Under the pieces are notes generated by a model. That model made no database searches. It had not been told where the DNA came from and saw nothing but the letters and a program-made list of their open reading frames with translations. A stretch of 64,000 nt of DNA from Mycobacterium yunnanensis (GTDB lineage Bacteria > Actinomycetota > Actinomycetes > Mycobacteriales > Mycobacteriaceae), in contig NZ_JACKVK010000003.1 in NCBI RefSeq assembly GCF_025823185.1, positions 248,001 to 312,000 on the forward strand, written 5' to 3'. Every line of letters begins with the position of its first letter. Position 1 is the stretch's first letter. Position numbers and translations under genes: made by a program. Shown in pieces: positions 37,283 through 46,148 of this stretch.

Positions 37283-38028
37283 GCGCCGACCACGAGCTGG
37301 CGGCGCGCCTGGCGACCGAGGCAGGTCGGCTGCTGCTCGATGTGCGTACCGAGCTGGCCGACGCCACCGCCGCCGAGCGAAAGGACGCCGGGGACAAGCG
37401 AGCTCACGCCTTTCTGATGACGGCGCTGGCGACCGAGCGACCCGATGACGCGGTGCTGTCGGAGGAGGCCACCGAGGAGGAGAAGGCCAACTCGACTCGG
37501 CTGAGCGCCGACCGGGTGTGGATCGTCGACCCCCTCGACGGAACGCGGGAGTTCGGCGAGTTGGGTCGCGACGACTGGGCGGTGCACGTGGCACTGTGGC
37601 AGTCCGGCGAACTGGTCGCGGGCGCGGTGGCACTCCCCGCGCAGGGCGTGACGTTGGCGACGCCGACGGTGGCGCCCCCGGCGGCCATGCCTGCGGCGCC
37701 GCGCGTGATCGTGTCGAGGACGCGGCCGCCGGCCGTCGCGCTTGCGGTGCGGGAGGCCCTGAACGGAACCCTGGTCGAAATGGGTTCGGCTGGAGCAAAG
37801 GTCGCGGCCGTCGTGCAGGGTGTCGCGGACGCCTACGTGCACGCGGGCGGTCAGTACGAGTGGGATTCGGCTGCCCCCGTCGCGGTCGCGCGGGCAGCTG
37901 GACTGTTCACCTCGCGTCTCGACGGATCGCCGCTGCGCTACAACCAGGCCGACGTGTCGATGCCCGACCTCATCGTCTGCCGCCCCGAGCTGGCCGACGC
38001 GGTCTTGGCGGTGACCACCGAACACTGA
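37279..38028 (+). CDS. cysQ: 3'(2'),5'-bisphosphate nucleotidase CysQ
   Basis: A 249-residue inositol-monophosphatase-fold enzyme. The metal site is in VLSEEATEEE and VWIVDPLDGTREF (DPxDGT signature), and the C-terminal motif is QYEWDSAAPVAVA. CysQ removes the 3'-phosphate from PAP or PAPS and balances the PAPS pool. The GTG start overlaps the cysNC stop. M. tuberculosis keeps its cysQ elsewhere (Rv2131c), so this operon puts synthesis and turnover of PAPS together. Confidence 0.9.
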   Translation: MSADHELAARLATEAGRLLLDVRTELADATAAERKDAGDKRAHAFLMTALATERPDDAVLSEEATEEEKANSTRLSADRVWIVDPLDGTREFGELGRDDWAVHVALWQSGELVAGAVALPAQGVTLATPTVAPPAAMPAAPRVIVSRTRPPAVALAVREALNGTLVEMGSAGAKVAAVVQGVADAYVHAGGQYEWDSAAPVAVARAAGLFTSRLDGSPLRYNQADVSMPDLIVCRPELADAVLAVTTEH

Positions 38029-38088
38029 AACCTCTTGTCCAACTTTGGTTTCAGTGGTCACATCGTCGATTGTCTTGTCGGTGGGTCG

Positions 38089-38095
38089 TACTAAT
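38089..38095 (+). promoter_or_regulatory. -10-like box before the DUF222/HNH gene
   Basis: TACTAAT ends eight bases before the ATG at 38104 and there is no ribosome site, which suggests a leaderless transcript. Confidence 0.35.
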
Positions 38096-38103
38096 GTTCG
38101 GGT

Positions 38104-39601
38104 ATGAGTTCGGATCGGGTCGCCGCAGCAGTCGCGGGGATCCGTGCTGCCGTCGCCGAACTCGTTACCCTGGACTGTGATCGGTTCACCCACCTCGAAC
38201 TAGTCGAGTTGCTCGGGGAACTGGAGACGGTGACCTGGCAGCTGCCCACCGTCGGGCACCGGGTGATCGCCCGACTGCAGCGCGAAGCGTCGCCAACCGA
38301 ACTGGGCGCCAAGTCGTTGGGAAGCGTGTTGACCCAGCGACTTCGGATCTCCGGCAAGGAGGTCCGCCGACGGCTTCACGAGGCAGAAGATCTCGGGCCG
38401 CGGGCGACCGTGACAGGGCAGCCGCTGGCGCCCAAGTTGGCCCCGACCGCCGACGCTCAAGCCGACGGGGTGCTGGGGCCCGAACACGTGTCGGTGATTC
38501 GAGGCTTTCTGGACAAACTCCCGACGTGGGTGGACCCCGAAGTCCGGGAACTCTCGGAGAAGACGTTGGTGCACATCGGGTCGGGCACCGGCCCCGAGGA
38601 ACTGGGCAACACGGCCAAGAAACTCATGACCGCCATCGACCAGGACGGCCCCAAACCCGACGACGTCGAACGCGCCAGGAAGCGGTTCTTCCGGCTGGGC
38701 AAGCAGCAAGCCGACGGGACTGGGCAACACGGCCAAGAAACTCATGACCGCCATCGACCAGGACGGCCCCAAACCCGACGACGTCGAACGCGCCAGGAAG
38801 CGGTTCTTCCGGCTGGGCAAGCAGCAAGCCGACGGGATGACCCCGTTCACGGGGCTTTTGGACCCCGAAGCGCGGGCCACGATCGAACCGATCCTGTCCA
38901 AGTACGCCGCGCCCGGGATGTGCAACCCGGCCGATCACGAGCCCCGCACGTCGGGGACACCGTCCCAGGAACAGATCGACACCGACGACCGCACCGCGAC
39001 CCAGCGCAACCACGACGCACTGATCGCGATCGGCCGAAGCGTGCTGTCCTCGGGTGAGTTGGGTCAGCACAACGGGTTACCGGTCACCGTCATCGTCTCG
39101 ACGACGTTGCAAGACCTTGAATCCGGAACCGGGTCCGGGGTCACCGGCGGCGGGTCACTGTTGCCGATGGCGGATCTGATCCGAATGGCGTCGCACGCCC
39201 ATCACTACCTGGCAGTGTTCGACAAGCATTCGAACGAAGCCCTGTACCTGGGTCGGACGAAGCGACTGGCCTCCGCGGGGCAGCGGATCGTCCTGCACGC
39301 CCGCGACCGCGGCTGCACCAAACCCGGCTGCACCGTCCCCGGCTATGGCACGCAGGTGCACCACATGACCGGCTGGGCCAAGAACGGACTCACCGACGTC
39401 GACGACGTCACCCTGGCGTGCGCTGGGGACAATCGCCTGGCCGAAAACGGCTGGACGGTCGAGCTTCGGGACGGGGTGGTTCAGTGGATCCCACCGCCGG
39501 AACTCGACGTGGGCCAAGCCCGCGTCAACTACCTCCACCACCCCGAACGACTCCTCGTGGAGCCGAATCCTGGAGACGATGACGAGTCGGCCGTCGCCTG
39601 A
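38104..39601 (+). pseudogene. DUF222/HNH endonuclease (13E12 family), frame broken by 118-bp tandem duplication
   Basis: The N-terminal DUF222 part starts at ATG 38104 (MSSDRVAAAVAGIRAAVAEL) and the C-terminal HNH part, with the zinc/catalytic region CTKPGCTVPGYGTQVHHM, ends at 39601. A 118-bp segment is present twice in tandem, which shifts the frame. The first frame therefore runs on as nonsense to 39057 and the second opens inside copy 2 at 38744. Removing one copy restores a single 459-residue ORF (1380 bp). The family is the 13E12 repeat family of mycobacteria, often multicopy and associated with mobile DNA. The lesion looks very recent because the copies are identical. Confidence 0.9.
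38601..38836 (+). repeat. Perfect 118-bp tandem duplication
   Basis: Copy 1 is 38601-38718 and copy 2 is 38719-38836; both begin ACTGGGCAACACGGCC and end GCAAGCCGACGGG. I find no difference between them. As 118 is not a multiple of three the duplication shifts the frame of the DUF222/HNH gene. Only about one base of homology flanks the unit, so replication slippage or an assembly/consensus error are both possible causes. Confidence 0.92.
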
Positions 39602-39614
39602 GTAAGTTGAGGCG

Positions 39615-40211
39615 ATGAGCAATCCGACGCTGCGCGCACTCTCCGAACTTCCATCGACGCCGGCGCCACTGGCCGAGTCGACCCTGGTGCTGATCGACTG
39701 CCAGAACACGTACACCCAGGGTGTGATGCAGCTCGAGGGCGTGCAGGAGGCATTGGACGAAGCGGCGGCCTTGCTCGATCGCGCGCGGTCGGCCGGCATC
39801 CCCATCATCCACGTCCAGCACTCCGACGGCCCCGGGTCGCTCTACGACATCGACGGAGAGAGCGGCGCCATCGTCACGCGTGTCGCGCCGCGGGACGGTG
39901 AGGCCGTCGTCACCAAGCAGTATCCAAACTCGTTCGTGGAGACCAACTTCGACGACCAGTTGAAGGCGGTGGGCGCGGAGAACCTGGTGATCGCGGGCTT
40001 CATGACCCACATGTGTGTCAACTCGACCGCCCGCGGCGCCTTCAACGCCGGGTACTCGCCGACGGTGGTGGCCGCGGCGACGGCCACGCGATCGCTGCCA
40101 GGAGTCGGTGGTGAACCCGTGACGGCGTCCACCCTGCAGGCCGCCAGCCTTGCCGCGCTCTCCGATTTGTTCGCGATCGTGGTTCCCGACGGGTCGGGCA
40201 TCCCCGGCTGA
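39615..40211 (+). CDS. Isochorismatase-family cysteine hydrolase
   Basis: A 198-residue isochorismatase-like hydrolase with the catalytic triad D28 (VLIDCQNTY), K101 (VVTKQYPNSF) and C134 (THMCVNSTAR), and the expected cis-peptide region before the Cys. Members cleave amide-type bonds in compounds such as nicotinamide or N-carbamoyl amides. The substrate here is not clear. It lies 13 bases after the broken HNH gene and is followed by the FMN-binding protein gene. Confidence 0.88.
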   Translation: MSNPTLRALSELPSTPAPLAESTLVLIDCQNTYTQGVMQLEGVQEALDEAAALLDRARSAGIPIIHVQHSDGPGSLYDIDGESGAIVTRVAPRDGEAVVTKQYPNSFVETNFDDQLKAVGAENLVIAGFMTHMCVNSTARGAFNAGYSPTVVAAATATRSLPGVGGEPVTASTLQAASLAALSDLFAIVVPDGSGIPG

Positions 40212-40263
40212 CGCCGGAACAATCGAGTTGGCGTTGCGGGCATGTCCACCCGATGATGATCAG

Positions 40264-40917
40264 ATGACCAAGCCCTCGACCCGAGTCACCCGACTCGCCG
40301 AGAAGCAAGACGAGTCGCGTAGCGCGCTCGAGGCGCTTCTCGACGGCACCCCGCTGGCCACCATCGCGCTAGTCCGGGACGATCACCCCGTGATCTTTCC
40401 GACCGGATTCGCCCGGGTGGGAACCGATCTGGTGATCCACGGGTCGACCGGCTCGCCGTGGCTCCGGGCGTTGTCGACTGGGCAACCGGCCGCGGTGTCG
40501 GTCACCGCCCTGGACGGCGTGGTCGTGGCCCGCAGCGCATTCGAATCGTCGTTCCGTTACCGCAGCGCGGCGCTGTTCGGCGTGTTCGAGCCGGTGTCCG
40601 GGGACGAGAAGACCGCCCTCCTGGACACCCTGACCGGCGCGTTCATCCCGGGTCGGGTCGCCGAGCTGCGACCCAGCACCCGCAAGGAGATCGCCGCGAC
40701 GCTCGTGCTGAGAATGCCCATCGCCGAGGACAACTGGTCGTTGAAGGTCAGCGCGGGCTGGCCCGAGGATCCCGACGAGGACGTCGCGGGAGACGCCTGG
40801 GCCGGCGTCGTCCCGATGGCCGTGACCTATGGTGAACCCCTGCCCGCGCCGGACCTCACCGAGGGCATCCCCGTGCCGGCGTCGGTCCTGGCGTTCGCCG
40901 AGCGCTCAGTCCAGTAG
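40264..40917 (+). CDS. Pyridoxamine 5'-phosphate oxidase-fold flavin-nucleotide-binding protein
   Basis: A 217-residue split-barrel protein of the NimA-like group. The N-terminal TRVTRLAEKQDESRSALEAL and the core GTPLATIALVRDDHPVIFPTGF fit the pyridoxamine-oxidase-related FMN-binding family. The role is usually an uncharacterised flavin or F420 reductase, or detoxification. The ATG at 40264 was preferred over an upstream frame. It may be co-transcribed with the isochorismatase-like gene. It overlaps the convergent nitrilase-superfamily gene by 12 bp. Confidence 0.8.
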   Translation: MTKPSTRVTRLAEKQDESRSALEALLDGTPLATIALVRDDHPVIFPTGFARVGTDLVIHGSTGSPWLRALSTGQPAAVSVTALDGVVVARSAFESSFRYRSAALFGVFEPVSGDEKTALLDTLTGAFIPGRVAELRPSTRKEIAATLVLRMPIAEDNWSLKVSAGWPEDPDEDVAGDAWAGVVPMAVTYGEPLPAPDLTEGIPVPASVLAFAERSVQ

Positions 40918-41733
40918 GCCCGCGCGGCGGTAGAGATCCGTGCGCCGGTCACCGTGGACGTCGTTGTTGTCGTTGAACCGCTTGACGCGCGACGCGGCGA
41001 GGTCGACGTCGGCGGTGATGCTCCCCGGCGTGCCGTAGTCGGCGATCGCCATGGGATAGCCGTCGGCGTCGACGATTACGCTGCCGCCGACCCAGTCCTG
41101 ACCACGTTCGATTCCCGAGCGGTCGCACACGGCGATCGCGAGGCGGTTCATGCCCGCGCCAGCGAGTGCCCGCACCTGCTCGGTCGGTCGCTCGCCGTCG
41201 GGCCTGGGCAGCAGCGGCCAGTTGACGGGCGCGCACAGCAGGTCCGCGCCCTGCAGCGCGACCGCCCGCACCCACTCGGGAAATTCGATGTCGTAGCAGA
41301 CCATCACGCCCAGCCGACCATGGTCGGTGTCCACCACCAGCGGTAGATCGTCGGCGCGGTCGAACACCCGGTTCTCGGTGTCCCACAGGTGTGCCTTGCG
41401 GTAGACGCCGCGCAGACCACTGGGGTCGACGACGGCGGCGCTGTTGTACACCGCGTCGCCCGCGGCTTCGGGAAAACCCGCGACGATGGTCAGGCCGAAC
41501 GACTCCGCGAGGTTGCCCCATTCGGTGATCGCGGGTCCATCGCGGGTCTCGGCCAGCGATTCGAGCTCGGCGCGATCGGCGAATACGTAGCCCGAGGACG
41601 CCAGTTCGGGCAACACGACGATCTGCGCGCCGTTGCGCGCGGCATCCTCGACGGCGGTGCGCGCGGAGGTCATGTTGCCGGTGGTGTCGCCGATGTGCAG
41701 GGGTATCTGACAGCACGAGACGCGGGTAGTCAT
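40906..41733 (-). CDS. Carbon-nitrogen hydrolase (nitrilase superfamily)
   Basis: A 275-residue nitrilase-superfamily enzyme with the Glu-Lys-Cys triad at E43 (LPELASSGY), K113 ([10 protein letters not shown]) and C146 ([12 protein letters not shown]). The CYDIEFPEW form is typical of amidase or N-carbamoylase branches, not of true nitrilases. The ATG at 41733 follows a mini-element GGAGCGAAGCGACC found in several intergenic spots. It is divergent from the Rrf2 regulator. It might feed on the same kind of amide compounds as the nitrile hydratase locus, but nothing in its position proves this. Confidence 0.87.
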   Translation of the reverse strand: MTTRVSCCQIPLHIGDTTGNMTSARTAVEDAARNGAQIVVLPELASSGYVFADRAELESLAETRDGPAITEWGNLAESFGLTIVAGFPEAAGDAVYNSAAVVDPSGLRGVYRKAHLWDTENRVFDRADDLPLVVDTDHGRLGVMVCYDIEFPEWVRAVALQGADLLCAPVNWPLLPRPDGERPTEQVRALAGAGMNRLAIAVCDRSGIERGQDWVGGSVIVDADGYPMAIADYGTPGSITADVDLAASRVKRFNDNNDVHGDRRTDLYRRAGLLD

Positions 41734-41828
41734 CCGTCGATGGTGGACCATTCGGAGGGCAGGAGCGAAGCGACCCGGGAAATTGCCCAGCCCGCAATCC
41801 GCAGCCACGTCGGTGGCATGATTCGCCT

Positions 41829-42299
41829 ATGCGGATGTCGGCCAAGGCGGAATACGCCGTCCGGGCGATGGTGCAGCTGGCCACGGTCGCCGACGGTGTC
41901 CTGGTCAAGACCGACGATCTGGCCAAGTCCCAGGGCATCCCGCCACAGTTCCTCGTCGACATCCTCTCCGACCTGCGCACCGATCGATTGGTGCGCAGCC
42001 ACCGCGGCCGTGACGGTGGTTACGCGCTGGCCAAGCCGGCCGCCGAGATCAGCATCGCCGACGTGTTGCGCTGCATCGACGGCCCGCTGGCCAGCGTCCG
42101 TGACATCGGACTCGGGGACCTGCCGTACTCGGGACCGACCGCGGCGCTGACCGACGTCTGGCGCGCGCTTCGCGCGAGCATGCGGTCGGTGCTGGAGCAG
42201 ACCAGCCTCGCCGACGTCGCCACCGGTGACCTACCCGCGCACGTCGCCGACCTCGCCGGGGACTACGTCGGCCAGGAAGAGGAGCGGGGTCACGGCTGA
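41829..42299 (+). CDS. Rrf2-family transcriptional regulator (Rv1287-like)
   Basis: A 156-residue winged-helix regulator of the Rrf2 family: N-terminal [18 protein letters not shown], helix-turn-helix with [24 protein letters not shown] and wing [11 protein letters not shown]. The three-cysteine Fe-S ligands of IscR/NsrR/RsrR are missing; only one Cys (VLRCIDG) remains, so it does not look like a cluster sensor. M. tuberculosis Rv1287 follows cysN directly; here 3.8 kb of extra genes separate the two. The neighbouring nitronate monooxygenase or sulfate genes are possible targets. Confidence 0.87.
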   Translation: MRMSAKAEYAVRAMVQLATVADGVLVKTDDLAKSQGIPPQFLVDILSDLRTDRLVRSHRGRDGGYALAKPAAEISIADVLRCIDGPLASVRDIGLGDLPYSGPTAALTDVWRALRASMRSVLEQTSLADVATGDLPAHVADLAGDYVGQEEERGHG

Positions 42300-42357
42300 C
42301 GCCTCGGGTCGGGCGGATCCACGAACCTTCCCGGTTGGGCCGTTGCAGGATGTACCC

Positions 42358-43371
42358 ATGAGTTTCGACGTCCGCTCACTCGACAAGCCGGTGATCGTCG
42401 CTCCCATGGCGGGCGGACCCACGACGCCGGAGCTCGCCGCGGCGGCGTCCACCGCAGGCGGGTTGGGTTTCCTGGCCGCCGGTTACCTCACTGCGGCGGT
42501 GCTGGCCGAGCGCGTCGCGGCGGCGCGGGCGCTGACGACGGGACCGCTCGGGGTGAACCTGTTCGTCGTGCAGTCGAGTGCAGCCCGCCCGGAGGCCATC
42601 GCGCGGTACGCCAAGGAGTTGGCCCCGGAATCGGAGCGCTACGGTGCCCGCCTCGGGGATCCGCGCTACGACGACGACGACTGGTCGGCGAAGCTGGACG
42701 CGATGTTGGACCTCAAGCCCGAGGTGGTGTCGTTCACCTTCGGTCTGCCGTCGTCGCAGGAATGCAGCGCGCTCAAGGATGCGGGCATCGCCACCGTTGC
42801 CACGGTCACCACCCTGGCCGAGGCCGAGCGTGCCGTCGCATGCGGCGTCGACGCCGTCGCGGTTCAGGGGCCTGCGGCAGGCGGGCACCGCGGCACCCTC
42901 GATCCGGCCGCGGCCCCGGCGACGCAGCCGCTCGGCCAACTGGTGCGCTCGACGACCATTGCGCTCGACGTCCCCGTGATCGCCGCGGGTGGCCTGATGA
43001 CGGCGGTGGACCTCGCCGACGTCTTCGCGCTCGGTGCCGTTGCGGCGCAACTTGGTACGGCCTTCCTGCTGGCCGACGAGTCGGGCAGCAGTCCGGTGCA
43101 CCGCGCCGCCCTGAAGGACCCCCAGTTCACCGAAACGGTGGTCACCCGGTGCTTCTCGGGCCGGTATGCCCGCGGCATCCGCAACCGCTTCGTCGACGAA
43201 CACGACGCGCAGGCGCCGCTGGGCTATCCCGAGATTCATCATTTGACCAGCCCGGTGCGGGCGGCCTCGGTTCGCGCCGGTGATCCCCACGGGGCGAACA
43301 TCTGGGCGGGCACCGGATTCACGAAGGCCGCCGACGGGTCGGTGGCCGACATCATGGCGTCCTTGGTGTGA
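42358..43371 (+). CDS. Nitronate monooxygenase family protein
   Basis: A 337-residue FMN-dependent TIM-barrel enzyme of the 2-nitropropane dioxygenase/nitronate monooxygenase family. Typical segments are VIVAPMAGGPTTPELAAA at the N-terminus, the conserved His in GPAAGGHRGT, and the phosphate-binding PVIAAGGLMTA and GAVAAQLGTAFL. It would oxidise alkyl nitronates, although many members act on other substrates. The ATG at 42358 is 58 bases after the Rrf2 gene, so the two may be linked. Confidence 0.88.
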   Translation: MSFDVRSLDKPVIVAPMAGGPTTPELAAAASTAGGLGFLAAGYLTAAVLAERVAAARALTTGPLGVNLFVVQSSAARPEAIARYAKELAPESERYGARLGDPRYDDDDWSAKLDAMLDLKPEVVSFTFGLPSSQECSALKDAGIATVATVTTLAEAERAVACGVDAVAVQGPAAGGHRGTLDPAAAPATQPLGQLVRSTTIALDVPVIAAGGLMTAVDLADVFALGAVAAQLGTAFLLADESGSSPVHRAALKDPQFTETVVTRCFSGRYARGIRNRFVDEHDAQAPLGYPEIHHLTSPVRAASVRAGDPHGANIWAGTGFTKAADGSVADIMASLV

Positions 43372-43379
43372 CGGTCGGC

Positions 43380-43446
43380 CGGGGGTAAACCCCCGCCGAT
43401 GTCTCCGGAAAGCGCCATGGGCCGAGGCGTCGCGCGCTCCTAGCGT
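43380..43446 (+). promoter_or_regulatory. Palindromic promoter module P1 (CGGGGG-N4-CCCCCG, GGAAA block, -10)
   Basis: The palindrome CGGGGGTAAACCCCCG is at 43380-43395. Eleven bases later comes GGAAAGCGCCAT (43407-43418), then a CTCC-TAGCGT box at 43437-43446. The same series, in the same spacing, occurs in front of the NarL-type kinase gene (49038 down to 48971). It probably drives the small secreted protein gene at 43493. The palindrome could also serve as a terminator for the preceding gene. Confidence 0.6.
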
Positions 43447-43492
43447 TGGGTCATCGGGAGCGTCGGGCTCCCGGAACACCAGGGAGCTCATC

Positions 43493-43789
43493 GTGACCAT
43501 CCATCGCACAACACTTTTCGCCGCCACCCTCATCGCTTCGGCGCTTGCCTCCGCCGGTGTCGCCGGTGCCGCACCCGGTGGCCCGTCGCGGGCCGAGCAG
43601 GTGGTTCGGGCGCTGGAGGCCGACGGCTACCACGTCATCGTCAATCGTGTTGGCACCGCTCAGCTCTCGTCATGCGCCGTGCGGTCCGTCCAGCCGGGGC
43701 AGACGTACTCCACCACCGATTCGCGAGGCGGGTCCTCGCCGGCGGTCACCGTGCTGGCCAAGACCATGCTCGTCGACCTGGCGTGCTGA
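43493..43789 (+). CDS. Small secreted protein with two cysteines
   Basis: A 98-residue protein with a Sec signal peptide likely cut after GVAGA, then a mature part of about 72 residues with a beta-alpha look (EQVVRALEADGYHVIVNRVG) and two cysteines (LSSCAV and the C-terminal LAC) that could form a disulfide. No named family is recognised, but the form is common among mycobacterial secreted proteins. The GTG at 43493 has an AGGGAG ribosome site. Its promoter matches that of the NarL-type two-component operon. Confidence 0.7.
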   Translation: MTIHRTTLFAATLIASALASAGVAGAAPGGPSRAEQVVRALEADGYHVIVNRVGTAQLSSCAVRSVQPGQTYSTTDSRGGSSPAVTVLAKTMLVDLAC

Positions 43790-43805
43790 CGGGCCGGAGT
43801 ACCGG

Positions 43806-45317
43806 TCAGGTACTCAGCGCGAGCTGGGATGTCTTGGACGGCAGCACTATGGTGAACGTCGTTCGGCCGCGGGCACTCTCGGCGACGATCGACCCGAGAT
43901 GTGCCTCGACGATCGCCGACGTGATCGCGAGCCCGAGCCCGAATGAATTGCCGGCCTGGCGTGACCGTGACTTGTCGGCGCGCACGAAGCGTTCGAAGAG
44001 GTGCGGCAGCATCGCGGCGTCGATGCCGGGCCCGTCGTCGATGACTGTCAGCGCCGCCCGTTCGGCCATGTGGTCGGTGCTCAGCGTCGCGGTGACCGTC
44101 GTTCCGTCCGGTGTGTGAACTCGGGCATTGGACAGCAGGTTTGCCACGGCCTGGTGCAGTTTGGCGCGGTCACCGCGCACCCAGACCGGATGCTCGGGAA
44201 CGTCGACCACCCACCGGTGCGCGGGAGCGGATACGGCCGCGTCGTTGACGGCGTTGACCACCATGTCGGCGAGGTCCACCTCGGTGGACTCCAGGTCTTG
44301 GCCCTCGTCGAGGCGGGCGAGGAGCAGGAGGTCCGAGACCAAGGAATTCATCCGCGCCGACTCGGATTCTATTCGCGCGAGCGAGTACTCGGTGGTCTCC
44401 GGCAGGACTTCGCTGTCTTGGCGGGTGAGTTCGGCGTATCCCTGGATCGCGGCCAGCGGCGTCCGCAGTTCGTGGCTGGCGTCGGTGATGAATTGCCGCA
44501 TTCGGCGGTCGGATGCCGCGACGTCGGTCAGCGCCCGCTCGACGTGGTCGAGCAGCCGGTTCAGCGTCTCCCCGACGAGCCCCACCTCCGTCCGTGGATC
44601 TGTGTAGGACGGCGGGACTCGCGGCGAGATGGCGTACTGGTCGCGATTGAGAGGCAGCGCGGCCACCTCGGCGGCCGTGTCGGCCACACGTCCCAACGGG
44701 CGCAGGGCGACCCGGACGACGGCCAGTGTGCTGAGCGCGGTGACCAACGACGCCAGCGCCGTCAGGACGCCGACGATGACGGTCTCCCGGCTGGCTGCCG
44801 CGCTGGCCGGTCGCAGGGAAGCGCCGGTGACGAGGAGCTCGCCAACCCCGCCGGGCCTGCCGACCATGCGGTAGAGGCCGAGCCCGGGCAGCCAGACCGT
44901 CTCCGATCGATCGCCCACCCAGGATTGGCCGGCCAATTCGGCGATCGCGGCGGCGGGCACCGGCCCGGCGTCACCGTCGCCGAACAACGCGGAGTCGACG
45001 ACCTCGCCGTTGCGCACCAGTAGCACGACGTTCCCTGGTGCCTGTCCGACCACCTGGCTCAGAGGTTTCATCGAATCCGGCTCGGGTCGCGCGCCCGACG
45101 GCAAGGCGGTGGATCTGTACTTCGTGACCGAATAGGCGAAACCGTCGGCAGCGGCGGCCAATTGCGAGTCGACGATTCCGGTCACCGACGCGCGCAACGT
45201 CAACACCGACATCGTGCCAACGGCCACCAGCACGGTGGCGACCACTCCGGCGACGCCCACCACGAGCTGCTTGCGCAACGACCACGTGCGCCAGCTCCAG
45301 ACCCGCGACGCGCTCAC
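43806..45317 (-). CDS. Sensor histidine kinase of the second PhoP-like system
   Basis: A 503-residue membrane kinase. Two membrane helices (about residues 15-38 and 170-195) bound an extracytoplasmic sensor domain; HAMP, HisKA and ATPase domains follow. The phospho-His is near residue 282 in TDASHELRTPLAAIQGYAEL; the ATPase region has AVANLLSNARVHTPD, VIDDGPGID and FGLGLAITSAIV. The GTG at 45317 overlaps the response regulator stop. It is similar in layout to the 26968 kinase, so the two systems are probably paralogous. Confidence 0.9.
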   Translation of the reverse strand: MSASRVWSWRTWSLRKQLVVGVAGVVATVLVAVGTMSVLTLRASVTGIVDSQLAAAADGFAYSVTKYRSTALPSGARPEPDSMKPLSQVVGQAPGNVVLLVRNGEVVDSALFGDGDAGPVPAAAIAELAGQSWVGDRSETVWLPGLGLYRMVGRPGGVGELLVTGASLRPASAAASRETVIVGVLTALASLVTALSTLAVVRVALRPLGRVADTAAEVAALPLNRDQYAISPRVPPSYTDPRTEVGLVGETLNRLLDHVERALTDVAASDRRMRQFITDASHELRTPLAAIQGYAELTRQDSEVLPETTEYSLARIESESARMNSLVSDLLLLARLDEGQDLESTEVDLADMVVNAVNDAAVSAPAHRWVVDVPEHPVWVRGDRAKLHQAVANLLSNARVHTPDGTTVTATLSTDHMAERAALTVIDDGPGIDAAMLPHLFERFVRADKSRSRQAGNSFGLGLAITSAIVEAHLGSIVAESARGRTTFTIVLPSKTSQLALST

Positions 45318-46081
45318 CCGTCGGCCCGCAGGACGTAGCCGACGCCACGAACCGTGTGGATCAACGGCGGGTGCCCGGCGTCGACCTTCTTCCTGAGGTA
45401 CGACACGTAGAGGTCGACGATGCTCGACTTGCCGCCGAAGTCGTAGTTCCACACACGGTCGAGGATCTCCTGCCTGCCGACCGCGCGGCGTGCGTGGCGC
45501 ATCAGGTAGCGCAGCAGCTCGAACTCCGTCGAGGACAACGCAATCGGACGCCCGGCCCGCGTCACGGAATGGCCGGCGCCGTCGAGGACCAGGTCTCCCA
45601 CCTGAAGGGTTTCGTCAGCCGCGGGGGCAAGGTACGCCGACCTGCGGATGAGGCCGCGCAGCCGGGCGACCAGTTCCTCGAGGTTGAACGGCTTGGTCAT
45701 GTAGTCGTCGCCCCCCGCCGTCAGCCCGGTGACCCTGTCGTGTACGGAGTCGCGCGCAGTGAGGAACAGGATGGGGGTGTATCCAGAGGCGCCGCGGATC
45801 TCCTCGAGGACCGCGAACCCGTCCCGGTCGGGCAGCATGATGTCGAGCACCACCACGTCGGGTGGGTCCGTGCGGAACTTCTCCAATGCCTCGGCGGCGT
45901 CGTGGGCGACGTCGACGTCCCAGCCCTCGTACCGCAGGGCCATTCGGATGAGGTTGGTCAGCGCGCGCTCGTCGTCGACCAGGAGGGTTCGAAGATTCGA
46001 CCCGTCGGCGCGGTGCATCCGCGGAAGCTTGCCCAAGATGGCGCGACGCGGTCCCGAGCGCTGTACCTCCGCTGACGACAT
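45314..46081 (-). CDS. OmpR/PhoP-family response regulator, second system
   Basis: A 255-residue response regulator with acidic pocket LLVDDERA, phosphoacceptor D80 in VVVLDIMLPD and Lys in TKPFNLEELV. The winged-helix recognition region DRVWNYDFGGKSSIVDLYV is nearly the same as in the first system, so both may read the same DNA box. A PhoP-like box (E) lies about 40 bp upstream of the ATG at 46081, and a CACAAT -10-like box ends six bases before it. Confidence 0.9.
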   Translation of the reverse strand: MSSAEVQRSGPRRAILGKLPRMHRADGSNLRTLLVDDERALTNLIRMALRYEGWDVDVAHDAAEALEKFRTDPPDVVVLDIMLPDRDGFAVLEEIRGASGYTPILFLTARDSVHDRVTGLTAGGDDYMTKPFNLEELVARLRGLIRRSAYLAPAADETLQVGDLVLDGAGHSVTRAGRPIALSSTEFELLRYLMRHARRAVGRQEILDRVWNYDFGGKSSIVDLYVSYLRKKVDAGHPPLIHTVRGVGYVLRADG

Positions 46082-46121
46082 GAGGTCATTGTGCCCAGGC
46101 GGGCGCGAACGTTCAGCGGAT

Positions 46122-46139
46122 TCATAGCAGGCTCACATG
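46122..46139 (+). promoter_or_regulatory. PhoP-like direct-repeat box E (second two-component promoter)
   Basis: On the + strand it reads TCATAGC-AGGC-TCACATG, two heptamers with a 4-bp spacer. It lies in the gap between the DUF4097 gene and the second response regulator, about 40 bp upstream of the latter's ATG, in inverted orientation relative to it. It suggests autoregulation or cross-talk with the first system. Confidence 0.5.
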
Positions 46140-46148
46140 AACACGGCG

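Noticed and set aside
38104..39601. HNH gene as part of a prophage or restriction island
   Set aside because: It is a 13E12/DUF222-type gene with no phage, integrase, methylase or att-like sequences around it.
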